Source: Richelia sp. SL_2_1
GTDB taxonomy: Bacteria > Cyanobacteriota > Cyanobacteriia > Cyanobacteriales > Nostocaceae
Length of the DNA stretch: 49,479 nucleotides
NCBI GenBank assembly: GCA_012033205.1
Contig: JAAUSO010000033.1
Span: forward strand, 1 to 49,479
Reading direction: 5' to 3'
This document shows, in pieces, positions 28,810 to 36,891 of the stretch. Positions within the stretch are counted from its first letter, which is position 1. Each line of letters starts with the position of its first letter. The notes beneath the pieces were generated by a model that saw nothing but the letters and a program-made list of their open reading frames with translations, was not told where the DNA came from and did not search any database. The translations under genes were made by a program, and so were the position numbers.

Positions 28810-28874
28810 CTGTATACAGTTACGTCAGACGACAATACACGTAACAGTCTGTACTTGTAATTCTGTAATTACAG
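28810..28874. promoter_or_regulatory. Cluster of CTGT...ACAG palindromes upstream of parA (putative operators)
   Basis: CTGTATACAG (28810-28819) and CTGTAATTACAG (28863-28874) are perfect palindromes; ACAGTCTGT (28846-28854) holds the same half-sites in reverse order. They lie between the divergent parA and XRE-pentapeptide genes and probably bind a dimeric regulator, either ParA or the XRE protein, or act as a parS-like site. Confidence 0.5.
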
Positions 28875-28923
28875 TTTAAGACTGTTTTATTAAATACGAC
28901 AAGTTAAAACTGTGAAGATTTTC

Positions 28924-29037
28924 TTATTTACTCTTTTTTCGCTCTAAAATTACTTATACTTCCTTATTAATTTCCTCTGCATCCCCCGCATTTAAGCGGT
29001 TTTTTAATCGGTAATCATAAGAGCGAAAAGTAAATAA
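28924..29037. repeat. 18-bp inverted repeat flanking a 75-bp spacer
   Basis: The right arm (29020-29037) is the reverse complement of the left arm (28924-28945), except for a 4-base insertion in the left arm. The spacer contains CCGC-ATTTAA-GCGG followed by TTTTTT (about 28987-29006), a possible weak plus-strand terminator. It lies in the parA / XRE-pentapeptide intergenic region. Confidence 0.5.
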
Positions 29038-29297
29038 TTAAGTAATGTTAAGAAAAATGGCATAGTAGAAGAATATTGAAGTACGGCTCCTTCTTAACTA
29101 CCATGCGTTTTTATTACTCCTAAAAGCTTATTTTAGGAATGAACATTAAACTCTGGCTTAATAAGTCATATTTTCTTCATTAATTAAAAGCAGTTTTATG
29201 TCCCGTGGCATAAATAAGTAGTCAGAAATGATTCGTTCGCTAAAACTATTTGCTTTCAGGAGCTTAGAATAAGCAGTTTTATGGAGCAGCAAATTGC

Positions 29298-30599
29298 ATG
29301 GATTCAAACGAGAAAGAAATCTTTCCTTCTCTTGTACGAGATATACGTAAAAAGATAAACCTTTCACAAAGGGAGTTTGGTAAATTATTTGACCCTCCCG
29401 TTAAGCAACAGTCGGTTGCTTCTTGGGAGCGCGGGTTAACAGTACCTGACCGCAAGTACTGGTCAAAACTAGCGGAATTACTAGATATGGAGGTGGGGCG
29501 TTTCTACGAATATGTAGGTACAAATGTTGCTTCGGGAGCTAATGTATTAGAAGATATTGCCGTTAAAATCAGGAGTTTGGGTGCATCAGAACTCAACTCA
29601 ATTAACGAACTTATCGCTCAACAGTGGACGAATCTTGAGAAAGAACCGGACTCAGCCGATAAAACGCACTTGCGAATTCTGAGAAAAGGGGCTGCAACCT
29701 GGAACCAGTGGAGAGAAAAACATCCCTCTATTAAGCCCAATCTAAGAAGTGTCGATTTGAGCGAGATTAACTATATTGATTTAAGCCAATACAATCTTGC
29801 TAGTGCTGACCTAACTAATCTTAAGGGCTTTGCCACTAATTTTTATCAAACTAACCTTGTTGGCGCTAATTTAAGTGGTACAAATCTGCGAAATGCAAAT
29901 TTTTGTCAAGCTGATATGAGGGCTTGTAACCTCAGTAATGCTGCTATCCTTAATTCACACTTACTTGAAGTAAATCTTAATGAAGCCAATCTTAGTAATG
30001 CAGTTTTAACGGATTTAAACTTGAGTCAAGCTAGTTTAATTAAAGCCAATCTTAGCAATGCTAATCTTACAGGAGCAGATTTAAGCGATGTGAATTTGCG
30101 ACAAGCGATAGTAGATGGAGCAATATTTGTTAACTGTAAAATTGCTGGAATTAGTTTGTGGGATGTGGATTTAACTCATATCAAACAATCGGGTAATCTT
30201 GATGTTTCTGCGCTTAACAAAAACGGCATTAAGCAAGATGATTTAGCATGGGCGTTGTTTTGCAACTTACGACATCAACAACCAGAACTTTTTGAAACGG
30301 AGAACTTAAAGAAATTTCTTGATGAAGAACAAGAAGTTATACGTATCGCGTCCGAACTTGTTGAAAAATACGGTGGGGAATCGCCTGGGGGTAATTCTCG
30401 CTTATATACAAAAATGCATGATTTTTCGTTTTATAAAATTTATCAAAATTTAGATTTACTAGAAATTATTGTTAGTAGTGAAGATAGTTTCGCGGTTATT
30501 TTACGAGTAAATAATGGATGTATAGATAGCAATATAAAACCGAAGGATATCAAAAATATTAAAGCGCTGCTGGAGTTAGAAAAAAATAAGTCCCGATAA
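29298..30599 (+). CDS. XRE-family HTH protein with pentapeptide repeats
   Basis: This 433-aa protein fuses a Cro/CI-type helix-turn-helix to a right-handed beta-helix. Residues about 10-65 are the HTH (KINLSQREFGKLF, then QQSVASWERG). About 148-275 hold pentapeptide repeats of the A(D/N)LS type (for example ANLSGTNLRNANF). The last ~150 residues are unrecognised. Pentapeptide proteins can mimic DNA or scaffold proteins; together with the HTH this suggests a sequence-specific regulator or anti-nuclease/gyrase factor, but that is inference. It is divergent from parA and convergent with the ATPase/HNH pair. Confidence 0.85.
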   Translation: MDSNEKEIFPSLVRDIRKKINLSQREFGKLFDPPVKQQSVASWERGLTVPDRKYWSKLAELLDMEVGRFYEYVGTNVASGANVLEDIAVKIRSLGASELNSINELIAQQWTNLEKEPDSADKTHLRILRKGAATWNQWREKHPSIKPNLRSVDLSEINYIDLSQYNLASADLTNLKGFATNFYQTNLVGANLSGTNLRNANFCQADMRACNLSNAAILNSHLLEVNLNEANLSNAVLTDLNLSQASLIKANLSNANLTGADLSDVNLRQAIVDGAIFVNCKIAGISLWDVDLTHIKQSGNLDVSALNKNGIKQDDLAWALFCNLRHQQPELFETENLKKFLDEEQEVIRIASELVEKYGGESPGGNSRLYTKMHDFSFYKIYQNLDLLEIIVSSEDSFAVILRVNNGCIDSNIKPKDIKNIKALLELEKNKSR

Positions 30600-30820
30600 T
30601 AACTATATAACTATTAGAGGAATTTAATTAGTTGCTGTTAGCTAAAAAACAGGTACTTTTAATCATATAAAATTATTTTTACCAGCAATTAATCAGCATT
30701 TATTTTCTTAAAGTTTTGTTATGCTACGTTTCCTATAATAACTGTCGGAGAGTATAATTATTTATGTTCTAGAGTCGCTTTTACTCTTAAATTTTAAGCA
30801 GGTAATTGATATTATTGCCT

Positions 30821-30952
30821 CTAATCTGCTTGCTGCTGTTTTTTAACTGCACGGGCGATGAGGGGAGCTTTCTTTTCTAATCCTTGTAGAGTTAAATCTC
30901 CATCCAAATATAATTGATACCATGATTGTCGCTGGCGCAGAACTCGTTCATC
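30821..30952 (-). pseudogene. Displaced C-terminal segment of the HNH gene (+1 frame)
   Basis: Beyond the HNH stop at 30948 the neighbouring frame reads on as convincing protein (DERVLRQRQSWYQLYLDG, then AP-IARAVKK) to a TAG at 30821-30823. The switch lies at the CTC-GGA-TGA junction, where one extra base separates the frames. It is either a recent single-base mutation, a sequence error or a +1 programmed frameshift. Confidence 0.65.
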
Positions 30953-31397
30953 CGAGGCGCAATCGTAACCGTTTCAAGGTAAATTCTGCTTTCTGACGTT
31001 GTTGCTCCGGAACTTTATCTGTTAACACCAACTGTAAAGAAGGAAGCAGAATTTCAAACCAATCATCTCCCAAATCAAAAGGGTCAAGTACTTGGTCATC
31101 AAGCGTACCTTTACAACTATTAATCCAAGCAGAAGCAAAGCGTAAATTACTCCATTCGTAAGCCAAATTGCGATAATTATCGCGGCTAAGATAATGTTCT
31201 ACAGTACCTACTGGTTCGTACATTACTGAATATGCACAAAGATTGTTAAAGCCATCGGCTAAATTACTTTTGAAAGATGACCAATAGTCTCTAGTTCCTT
31301 TTTTGGGGTCGGGATTTTTTGCTAACCAAGCATTTCCTGGTTGCCGTGCTTTTTTATCAAAATCTGGTGGTTCTGGCGGAGGTTCAAACGGTATCAT
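30948..31397 (-). CDS. HNH-type nuclease of a Septu-like pair (frame-broken near its C-terminus)
   Basis: This is a putative HNH endonuclease encoded directly after an SMC-like ATPase, the arrangement of Septu (PtuA/PtuB) and of the effector pair in some retrons. Core residues: CAYS (~55), VEHYLS (~66), LAYEWSNLRFA and WINSCKGT (~91-98), the form of HNH proteins in which His is followed by an N-x-x-K end. The usual zinc-binding Cys pairs are incomplete (CAYS, not CxxC). The gene starts 7 bp after the ATPase stop, so the two are one transcript. The 149-residue frame stops where a further ~40 residues continue in the +1 frame (30821-30952). The catalytic core lies before the break, so the protein may still work. 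The Septu name is by organisation, not proven. Confidence 0.75.
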   Translation of the reverse strand: MIPFEPPPEPPDFDKKARQPGNAWLAKNPDPKKGTRDYWSSFKSNLADGFNNLCAYSVMYEPVGTVEHYLSRDNYRNLAYEWSNLRFASAWINSCKGTLDDQVLDPFDLGDDWFEILLPSLQLVLTDKVPEQQRQKAEFTLKRLRLRLG

Positions 31398-31404
31398 CTA
31401 TGTG

Positions 31405-32652
31405 TTATAACCCCGCCGACAAACCAGAATTTCTTTTTTCTGATGTGACTATCCAACGCGCCCAAAATGGGTCGTGTCCGGGTAAAAGTCTTTGCAATTG
31501 AAGATGAATTTGTGGTTGGGTTCTCAAGTTTTCTGGAAAAACATTCAAATCGTCATGGCGCATCCAGGCTTCTGCGGCTTCAATTGCATTTTCTGCTTCT
31601 TTAGAACGGGCTTGTTTGAGTCCAAAAATTTCTGAGGTTAACCATCCAACTATATCTCCTTGTTTTGACCAAGGTATTTCATTAAGAGTGACTTCTCTAT
31701 CTTCTAATTCAAATAAAAATAATCTATCTTCTTCCTCATTAAAATCTGGTTCTAAGGAAGCAAGCACCAGTGGAGAATGAGTAGTAACTAAAGCCTGTAT
31801 ATTTATATTATTTTGTAATTCACACGCCACATCTAAAATAGCTGGTAAAATTACTCTTTGCCACTGGGGATGTAGGTGAGATTCAACTTCATCTATTAAT
31901 AAAACTATTTGATTTATTGGCTTTTCTTGGCGCAGTTCAGAAGCTTTTTTATGTTCGTACCAAGTCCACACTAGTAGATAAGCTAATCCCAAAATCCGCT
32001 TCATTCCGGCAGAAGCCTGAGTTACGGGAACGTTACCATAAGGCAGATTAACTGTAGGAATATCGCGCACGTCTTCCACAGAAACTCGCGTTGGTTCTCC
32101 AATCTCTATCCATTCCGAGGGATGAGGTGCAAGTTTTTTAATAACGTTAGAAAATAGTTGAAAGGGATATTTATTAGGTTGATTTTGCCATGTAACCCAA
32201 TCTTGAATCAAACCGTTACAAAGAACTTTACCGTTTAATTTTAAGCCATTCCAAAGCGTATCTGGATTAAAATTATAAGCATTATCCCGTTTACGTGCGG
32301 GGTCAAAAACAGAAAAACCACCATCAACACGCACGTAAATAATTACCTCTTTTAATAAGGGAGGCATTTGTAAATTACGCCATTGTTGTTCGGAGAAATC
32401 AAAGTCACTTTGATATTCTTTTATGTTTTTTTCGGTGCTAACTAGGCAGTTAATTTTGGGGTTTTCTTCTTTATTTCGTTGTGGATAAGCAGATTGGTCT
32501 ACCCAGTTTCCAGTGATTACCCACCAAGCAACATCGAGTAAAAAACTTTTACCCAAACCGTTATCGCCCGTAAATATATTGAGTCTATCGGCAAATTCAA
32601 CATCAAAATGGTCAGCCGGACCAACTTGCTGGAGGTGGATTTCTTTTAACAT
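31405..32652 (-). CDS. AAA/SMC-like ATPase of a Septu-like pair
   Basis: This 415-aa protein is an ABC/SMC-type (AAA_21-like) ATPase. It has Walker A FTGDNGLGKSF (~30), a signature-like ASAGMKRIL (~215), Walker B VLLIDEVESHLHP (~250) and the H-loop in VTTHSPLVLAS (~294). In Septu and related systems such ATPases (PtuA) sense infection and control the HNH partner, which is encoded 7 bp downstream here. It lacks the long coiled coil of true SMC proteins and the TOPRIM domain of OLD nucleases. It has its own promoter region, as the next gene upstream is divergent. Confidence 0.85.
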   Translation of the reverse strand: MLKEIHLQQVGPADHFDVEFADRLNIFTGDNGLGKSFLLDVAWWVITGNWVDQSAYPQRNKEENPKINCLVSTEKNIKEYQSDFDFSEQQWRNLQMPPLLKEVIIYVRVDGGFSVFDPARKRDNAYNFNPDTLWNGLKLNGKVLCNGLIQDWVTWQNQPNKYPFQLFSNVIKKLAPHPSEWIEIGEPTRVSVEDVRDIPTVNLPYGNVPVTQASAGMKRILGLAYLLVWTWYEHKKASELRQEKPINQIVLLIDEVESHLHPQWQRVILPAILDVACELQNNINIQALVTTHSPLVLASLEPDFNEEEDRLFLFELEDREVTLNEIPWSKQGDIVGWLTSEIFGLKQARSKEAENAIEAAEAWMRHDDLNVFPENLRTQPQIHLQLQRLLPGHDPFWARWIVTSEKRNSGLSAGL

Positions 32653-32904
32653 TTAACTATCCAAATCTAATATAAACGTGAATCGATTCTCTAATCATCC
32701 CCATTTCCCTACCGTTCGTTGTGGTGCAATTTTAGATTGTAAACTTACCAAAGAATGGATGTGAATAACATATAGGGGACAGCGAAGGTTTCCCAAGTGT
32801 CCGTTAAACTCAAATGTAAGCGTCGTTGTACGCTCTCAACTACGTGAGCGCCTTCTTAGTCGCAACGGCACGAACTAGTCGCAACAATAAGCGGGTATCC
32901 GTCA

Positions 32905-33168
32905 ATGTATAATACAGAACTTCCTACTAATCAGTCTGACTTTGCAGAACTACTCCGCCGAGTTTTGGCGGGTGAAGAAGTTGTTCTTTCTCAAGCTGGC
33001 AATCCCGTTGCCCGTATTGTGCCTGTTACGAGACAGCCATCACCAAGAATTCCAGGATTAGACCGTGGTAAGGTGGTTATCGCTCCTGACTTTGACGAAC
33101 CCCTACCGGAGGATGTTTTGAACGACTTTCTCAATCCCCTAGACATCCACAATGAAAGCATTACTTGA
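32905..33168 (+). CDS. Phd/YefM-family antitoxin
   Basis: This 87-aa antitoxin has the Phd/YefM DNA-binding fold at about 1-55 (FAELLRRVLAGEEVVLSQAG, then VARIVPV) and a flexible acidic C-terminal tail that would wrap the toxin. Its end overlaps the toxin start by 17 bp, so the two are translationally coupled. Autoregulation is usual in this family; the upstream region has TAGTCGCAAC twice, near 32858 and 32877. Confidence 0.92.
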   Translation: MYNTELPTNQSDFAELLRRVLAGEEVVLSQAGNPVARIVPVTRQPSPRIPGLDRGKVVIAPDFDEPLPEDVLNDFLNPLDIHNESIT

Positions 33169-33538
33169 TACCCATGCATTTATATGGTGGGTTACAGACG
33201 ATTCCCGACTTTCATCCACGGCTCGCGGTATAATTGCTGACGAGGGTAATGTAGTGTTCTTGAGTGCTGCGAGTGCATGGGAAATCGTTATCAAAGTACG
33301 TTTGGGAAAACTGAATTTACCAGAACCACCAGAAACTTACATTCCAAGTCGGTTGACAATGAATCGATTCTCCAGTCTACCGATTCAAATGGTTCATGCT
33401 TTACAAGTAGTAAATTTACCGGACTTTCACCGTGACCCTTTTGACAGAATAATCATTGCTCAAAGCCAAGTGGAGAAAATGCCGATTGTAACTGTAGATA
33501 CTCAAGTCACTCGGTATCCTGTTGATGTGATTTGGTAA
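33152..33538 (+). CDS. PIN-domain toxin (VapC-type ribonuclease)
   Basis: This 128-aa PIN-domain protein has the acidic residues of VapC toxins: Asp in LLDTHAFIWW (~5), Glu in SAASAWEIVIK (~44), and Asp in HRDPFDRIIIAQ (~95) with a further Asp in VTVD (~114). It likely cleaves RNA when free of the Phd-type antitoxin encoded just upstream in an overlapping frame. This antitoxin-then-PIN pairing is common on cyanobacterial replicons. Confidence 0.92.
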   Translation: MKALLDTHAFIWWVTDDSRLSSTARGIIADEGNVVFLSAASAWEIVIKVRLGKLNLPEPPETYIPSRLTMNRFSSLPIQMVHALQVVNLPDFHRDPFDRIIIAQSQVEKMPIVTVDTQVTRYPVDVIW

Positions 33539-33539
33539 C

Positions 33540-33563
33540 TTGAAGGCGTGGAACGCCCTTCAA
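33540..33563. terminator. Stem-loop between convergent toxin and rep genes
   Basis: TTGAAGGCGT (33540-33549) pairs with ACGCCCTTCAA (33553-33563) with one bulged base. It sits right after the PIN toxin stop and before the end of the opposing gene, so it may serve both directions. No long U-tract. Confidence 0.45.
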
Positions 33564-33611
33564 CACTACCACTGCCAGTTCAAGCCGTCGCAACGCCACA
33601 CTCTAGGCGCT

Positions 33612-35033
33612 CTACTCCGAGGCGCGTTCGGTAAACGCTGACTCCAAACTAAACGGCAAGCACCCAGGATTACCATCTGCCCAAGCTTCTGCCTCTGCTA
33701 CTAACACGGAGCATCCCGAATCCAAGTAAAATTGGTACTTGGCGATTTGTTCCAAGCGCGATCGCTCTTGCCCTAGTAACAAACGTCCTGTTATCACGCA
33801 ATAAGTCCTTACCGCTTTCTGGGCATCGGATAACGCTTTCAGTCGCAATCTAGTAGCTTGTCTCAATTCCTCAATTTCTGGGGAAACCCCAGAGTCCGTT
33901 GATCCAAATGCAGTTGGATTGGCGGTGAATAGTCCCTTTTCTGCAATGCCGCTTATATCAGTCGGGGCATTCTCTACGGGTTCTGGTGGCGCAACTTCTG
34001 GCTTTGATTGCTCCAAAGCCGTACTACCAGCACCTACACCCCTAGAGGCGCTTTCCACGGGTTCTGGTGGCACAGCTTTCTCGGAAGGCGCAGTACAATC
34101 TGCTTGATCGAGATTGATTGATAAGTTTTTATTATCGCCATTTTCAGCCGCGCCGCCGCTCTGTTGGTATTTAAAATGCTTATCAGAGTTATTTTCTCTC
34201 GATTGTAAATGGTTTAAAGATTCTAATGAATCATTTGAATTAGTAAATTCGTTGTTGGAATTGTTGCAATTGTTAAGATTATTTACATTTTCAATAATTT
34301 CTGGATTTTCTAAATTCTCTGGATTTTCAATCTCAGAATTTAATTCGTTATTTGAATTATCAAAACAATTTTCAATTTCAAGATTTTCAATTTCAGAATT
34401 TGGTTGATTGTTGGAATTGTTAAAAATATTTACATTTTCAATTTCTGGACTTTCAACTTCCACGCACTCAACTTGATCCGAGACTTCGGAAGCAGACGAC
34501 TCCCCCTGCGGGGAAGCGTCTGCGGGAGGCAGGCACAAAACCTTCATATAGGGGAAATACCCGTACTCGCCCATCTGGTAAGTGTTTCGGACGTTTTTAT
34601 TTTGGTCAACGCTTATTTGCTGGTTAAAATACCCGTACTTGTCCGTCTGACAAGCATTTGAGCTATTTTCTGCCCAGGGGTCTTCCACATAAAAATTCGG
34701 ATGCCACAGGTGGAGATATTTCCGCAGCGTTTCTCTAGAAATGGTTTTACCAAAACTACGTTTGTATTCAGCACAGAGCGCCAAAGTTCGGTCGGTTATT
34801 CCTTCGGGTAAGCCCGTACTCCATTCCAATGCTTTTACCGACCAACGAATGCGCCTTTGGGCTTCCTGGCTGCGCTGTTCGCTCTGTGCTTTACGTCGGT
34901 CAAATGGTATTACGTTATCTTTGGTTTTGGGTTTTCTAGTGTTCCCCCCACCTGCAATTATCTCCGCAAATGTGGCTGCAAAGGTTTCACGGGGGCGTTC
35001 TGGGTAGCTGGCATATTCGGAATACCATTGTTG
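33612..35033 (-). CDS. Second frame of a split replication gene (C-terminal part)
   Basis: The open frame runs from 35033 to the stop at 33612. The only standard start is a TTG at 34829; there is no ATG or GTG near the start, while convincing protein sequence continues upstream of that TTG and overlaps the end of the primase-like frame by about 75 bp. Residues downstream of the overlap resemble the helical DNA-binding region that follows the primase in cyanobacterial plasmid replication proteins (RRIRWSVKALE, ITDRTLALCAEYKRSFG, TLRKYLHLWHP). Then comes a long Asn/Glu-rich low-complexity linker (peptides ENLEN, NNSNN) and a C-terminal helix pair (RLRLKALSDAQKAVRTYC). The most likely reading is one Rep protein interrupted by a frameshift around 35025. 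Confidence 0.6.
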   Translation of the reverse strand, partial: QQWYSEYASYPERPRETFAATFAEIIAGGGNTRKPKTKDNVIPFDRRKAQSEQRSQEAQRRIRWSVKALEWSTGLPEGITDRTLALCAEYKRSFGKTISRETLRKYLHLWHPNFYVEDPWAENSSNACQTDKYGYFNQQISVDQNKNVRNTYQMGEYGYFPYMKVLCLPPADASPQGESSASEVSDQVECVEVESPEIENVNIFNNSNNQPNSEIENLEIENCFDNSNNELNSEIENPENLENPEIIENVNNLNNCNNSNNEFTNSNDSLESLNHLQSRENNSDKHFKYQQSGGAAENGDNKNLSINLDQADCTAPSEKAVPPEPVESASRGVGAGSTALEQSKPEVAPPEPVENAPTDISGIAEKGLFTANPTAFGSTDSGVSPEIEELRQATRLRLKALSDAQKAVRTYCVITGRLLLGQERSRLEQIAKYQFYLDSGCSVLVAEAEAWADGNPGCLPFSLESAFTERASE

Positions 35034-36046
35034 TTAATACTGTTTCTAGCCCATTGACGTATCCTAGCTTCTATTTCATGTTGGTGTCCGCAATATTCTG
35101 TGTAGCCAGGGGCGTTTGTAGCGACTTCTAAGGCGTATTTAACTAATTCTTCGTACTCTAACCCCAAAAATACTATTCCATAGCCTACAAGGATTTGTAG
35201 ATAGGTGTTTGTTTGTCCTTTTCCCGTCCACCCGGTGGCGATGATTTCTTCCCAGTCAGTACGCCAAGAAAGAGCATCTTTAGAAAAAGATTTGCTGTAC
35301 CTTTCTTTGGTTATCGTTTTTCTGGCTTTTCTGGCGAATCTTTTAAGTTTTGTTAAATCTTGGCGGCTTGCTGCGCGATCGCAGTGGTCTAAGAAGACTT
35401 CTACGCTGTCGCCGATTGGTTCCAGGTCGTCATCTAGGAGTAAGGCACCGCTATGGGGCTGCATGGGGCAGCGGATAGCGTTGTAGTTGGTGACTGTGTT
35501 GCTACCGTAGGGTTTGGCGTTGGGAAAGACTTCTAGATGTCCTTGGCGGATGCTCAAACCTGCTTTTCTTAATGTTATTTCTAAAGCGCAAGCGAGCGAG
35601 AAGGTAGGTATTTGGGTTTCTAAGGGGATTATTAGGTGGTAGCCACCGCTGTGACTGGATTGTATGGGGACTATATCGGTGATGCCAATCGCTTCTAGGG
35701 CGTATCGGATTTTTTTAACGGATTCTGGGTTATGGTAGTCGCCGCCGTTATCTAGGTCAATTACGCCGAATTTCGTGGTGTTCCCAAAGCGGATACCCAC
35801 CAGTTTGGACGAGTCTTGGTGATAGTTCCACAGCGTGGAAGCTTGCAGGTAATAGCTAATAGTACGCCATGCTGGTTTTTCTTCTTTGCACGGTGCAGAA
35901 GCTACTATTGCGCCATGAGGGTGGTAGAAGCATTGTACATAACGCTTGCCCACGGGGTCGGCAGGTGAATGGGGTTTGTGTTTTTTGTTGTCAGAAGCCG
36001 GACGGCTTGAAAAGCGGTTATTTTCTGGTTTTTTTGGTAAATACAT
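34958..36046 (-). CDS. Primase/polymerase-like plasmid replication protein, N-terminal part
   Basis: This 362-aa reading frame resembles archaeo-eukaryotic primase (AEP)-type replication proteins of plasmids. The metal-binding motif is GVIDLDNGG (about 95) and the nucleotide-binding motif is SSHSGGYHLIIPL (about 130), followed by a PriCT-like helical region (GQTNTYLQILVGYG, then EIEARIRQWARN). The last ~30 residues (NNNGIPNMPATQ to the stop) look unlike the family, whereas the overlapping -1 frame continues with family-like sequence, so the gene seems split by a frameshift near 35025. The start at 36046 is close to a large structured non-coding region that probably contains the origin and copy-control elements. 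Confidence 0.75.
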   Translation of the reverse strand: MYLPKKPENNRFSSRPASDNKKHKPHSPADPVGKRYVQCFYHPHGAIVASAPCKEEKPAWRTISYYLQASTLWNYHQDSSKLVGIRFGNTTKFGVIDLDNGGDYHNPESVKKIRYALEAIGITDIVPIQSSHSGGYHLIIPLETQIPTFSLACALEITLRKAGLSIRQGHLEVFPNAKPYGSNTVTNYNAIRCPMQPHSGALLLDDDLEPIGDSVEVFLDHCDRAASRQDLTKLKRFARKARKTITKERYSKSFSKDALSWRTDWEEIIATGWTGKGQTNTYLQILVGYGIVFLGLEYEELVKYALEVATNAPGYTEYCGHQHEIEARIRQWARNSINNNGIPNMPATQNAPVKPLQPHLRR

Positions 36047-36141
36047 ATGGCTGCTCCGATGCTTGATGATCGGGGTAGCCGCAAACTTGTTTTGGTTAAT
36101 CTCGTTCCGTGTAACTTAGAATGAAAATCTTGAATTTTTTG

Positions 36142-36162
36142 CGCTGGGGTATTTTTCCAGCG
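36142..36162. other. Stem-loop CGCTGG...CCAGCG in rep leader
   Basis: CGCTGG (36142-36147) pairs with CCAGCG (36157-36162) across an AT-rich loop. It directly precedes the strong terminator at 36167-36198 and lies inside the long inverted repeat. Confidence 0.5.
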
Positions 36163-36166
36163 TGCT

Positions 36167-36198
36167 GAGACGAGTGCAAATCGTCTCGCGGTTTTTTT
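36167..36198 (+). terminator. Strong intrinsic terminator (plus strand) antisense to the rep leader
   Basis: GAGACGA (36167-36173), a 7-base loop, TCGTCTC (36181-36187), then GCGG and seven T (36192-36198). No gene on the plus strand leads into it, so it should end a short non-coding RNA transcribed away from, and antisense to, the rep 5' region. A weak promoter candidate (TTGGTT at 36092-36097, TAGAAT at 36117-36122) lies upstream. Confidence 0.65.
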
Positions 36199-36278
36199 CA
36201 GTCTTTGGAACGGATGGGACTAGGACTACTACAACAGTAGGAACTAGGACTATCTCTAGGCGGACAACAAGGCGAACT

Positions 36279-36299
36279 ACCGCTTTACTGCGGTGTTTT
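36279..36299 (+). terminator. Second terminator-like hairpin
   Basis: ACCGC (36279-36283), loop TTTACT, GCGGT (36290-36294), then GTTTT. It lies between the arms of the long inverted repeat and backs up the terminator at 36167-36198. Confidence 0.4.
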
Positions 36300-36346
36300 C
36301 TGGTGTTTCCTTCTTAGTTACACGGAACGGGATTAACCAAGCACAA

Positions 36347-36891
36347 GGCGAACTACCCAGCTTTTTCTTGCGCTAAAGTCAGGATTCCCTGACATATGAG
36401 AATAGTTTAATTTTTTACAAATACATACTTCCTCCTTGTTTTGGTTACTGAAGCGAACAAGAGTGGAGGGTTTCCGCGTTTTTGTGCAACTGTCTACTAC
36501 TTTCTTTTTGTGAGCCGGAATTTAACGATTTAAAAAATGTCCAATTGTGGCAAAAAAAGCTGTACAGAGAGACGCAACTTGTAATAAGATGTGTGTGTAG
36601 CACAAAGCGGAGTCATCTCTGGTTAAGACTTAAACAGTAATTGAAAAGCCGTCCAAGCAATCCACACTGGTTAGGTTCTTTTAGATATAACCCTCCGTTG
36701 AATATTCAATTTTTAGGGCAAAATTCGCTTACTTTAAGCTTTTTTGCCCTTTAAACGTTTTCATTCATGTACAACCTCCTTAAATAATTTAAAGCCCCTA
36801 TCAATTAATAAGAACTAATTTTACTTTTTGCTGCTCCTGAATATCGCAGCAAGAATTGTTCTGCGTAAACAAAACTAATGCACTTATCATA
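36347..36891. other. Non-coding, structured region between rep element and duplicated gene block
   Basis: No gene is seen. It holds two clear hairpins: GTCAGG-ATTC-CCTGAC (36378-36393) and AGGGCAAAA / TTTTGCCCT (36715-36723 and 36742-36750). It is AT-rich and upstream of rep, so it may include the replication origin. I found no clear set of iterons. Confidence 0.4.

Larger units (their letters stand above)
36087..36346. repeat. Long imperfect inverted repeat upstream of rep (origin or copy-control element)
   Basis: The left arm (36092-36119) and right arm (36313-36340) are reverse complements over 28 bases with two mismatches, and similarity extends a few more bases outward. They contain GTTACACGGAACG and GGTTAATC-type blocks. 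A direct repeat ACAAGGCGAACTACC occurs at 36267-36281 and 36343-36357, and ACTAGGACTA occurs twice between them. The element begins about 40 bp upstream of the rep start codon. Confidence 0.7.

Noticed and set aside
33919-34661. Plus-strand genes opposite the split rep gene
   Set aside because: Low-complexity mirror frames produced by the Asn/Glu-rich linker of the minus-strand gene.
36347-36891. Iterons for Rep binding
   Set aside because: Several hairpins but no regularly spaced direct repeats were found by eye.
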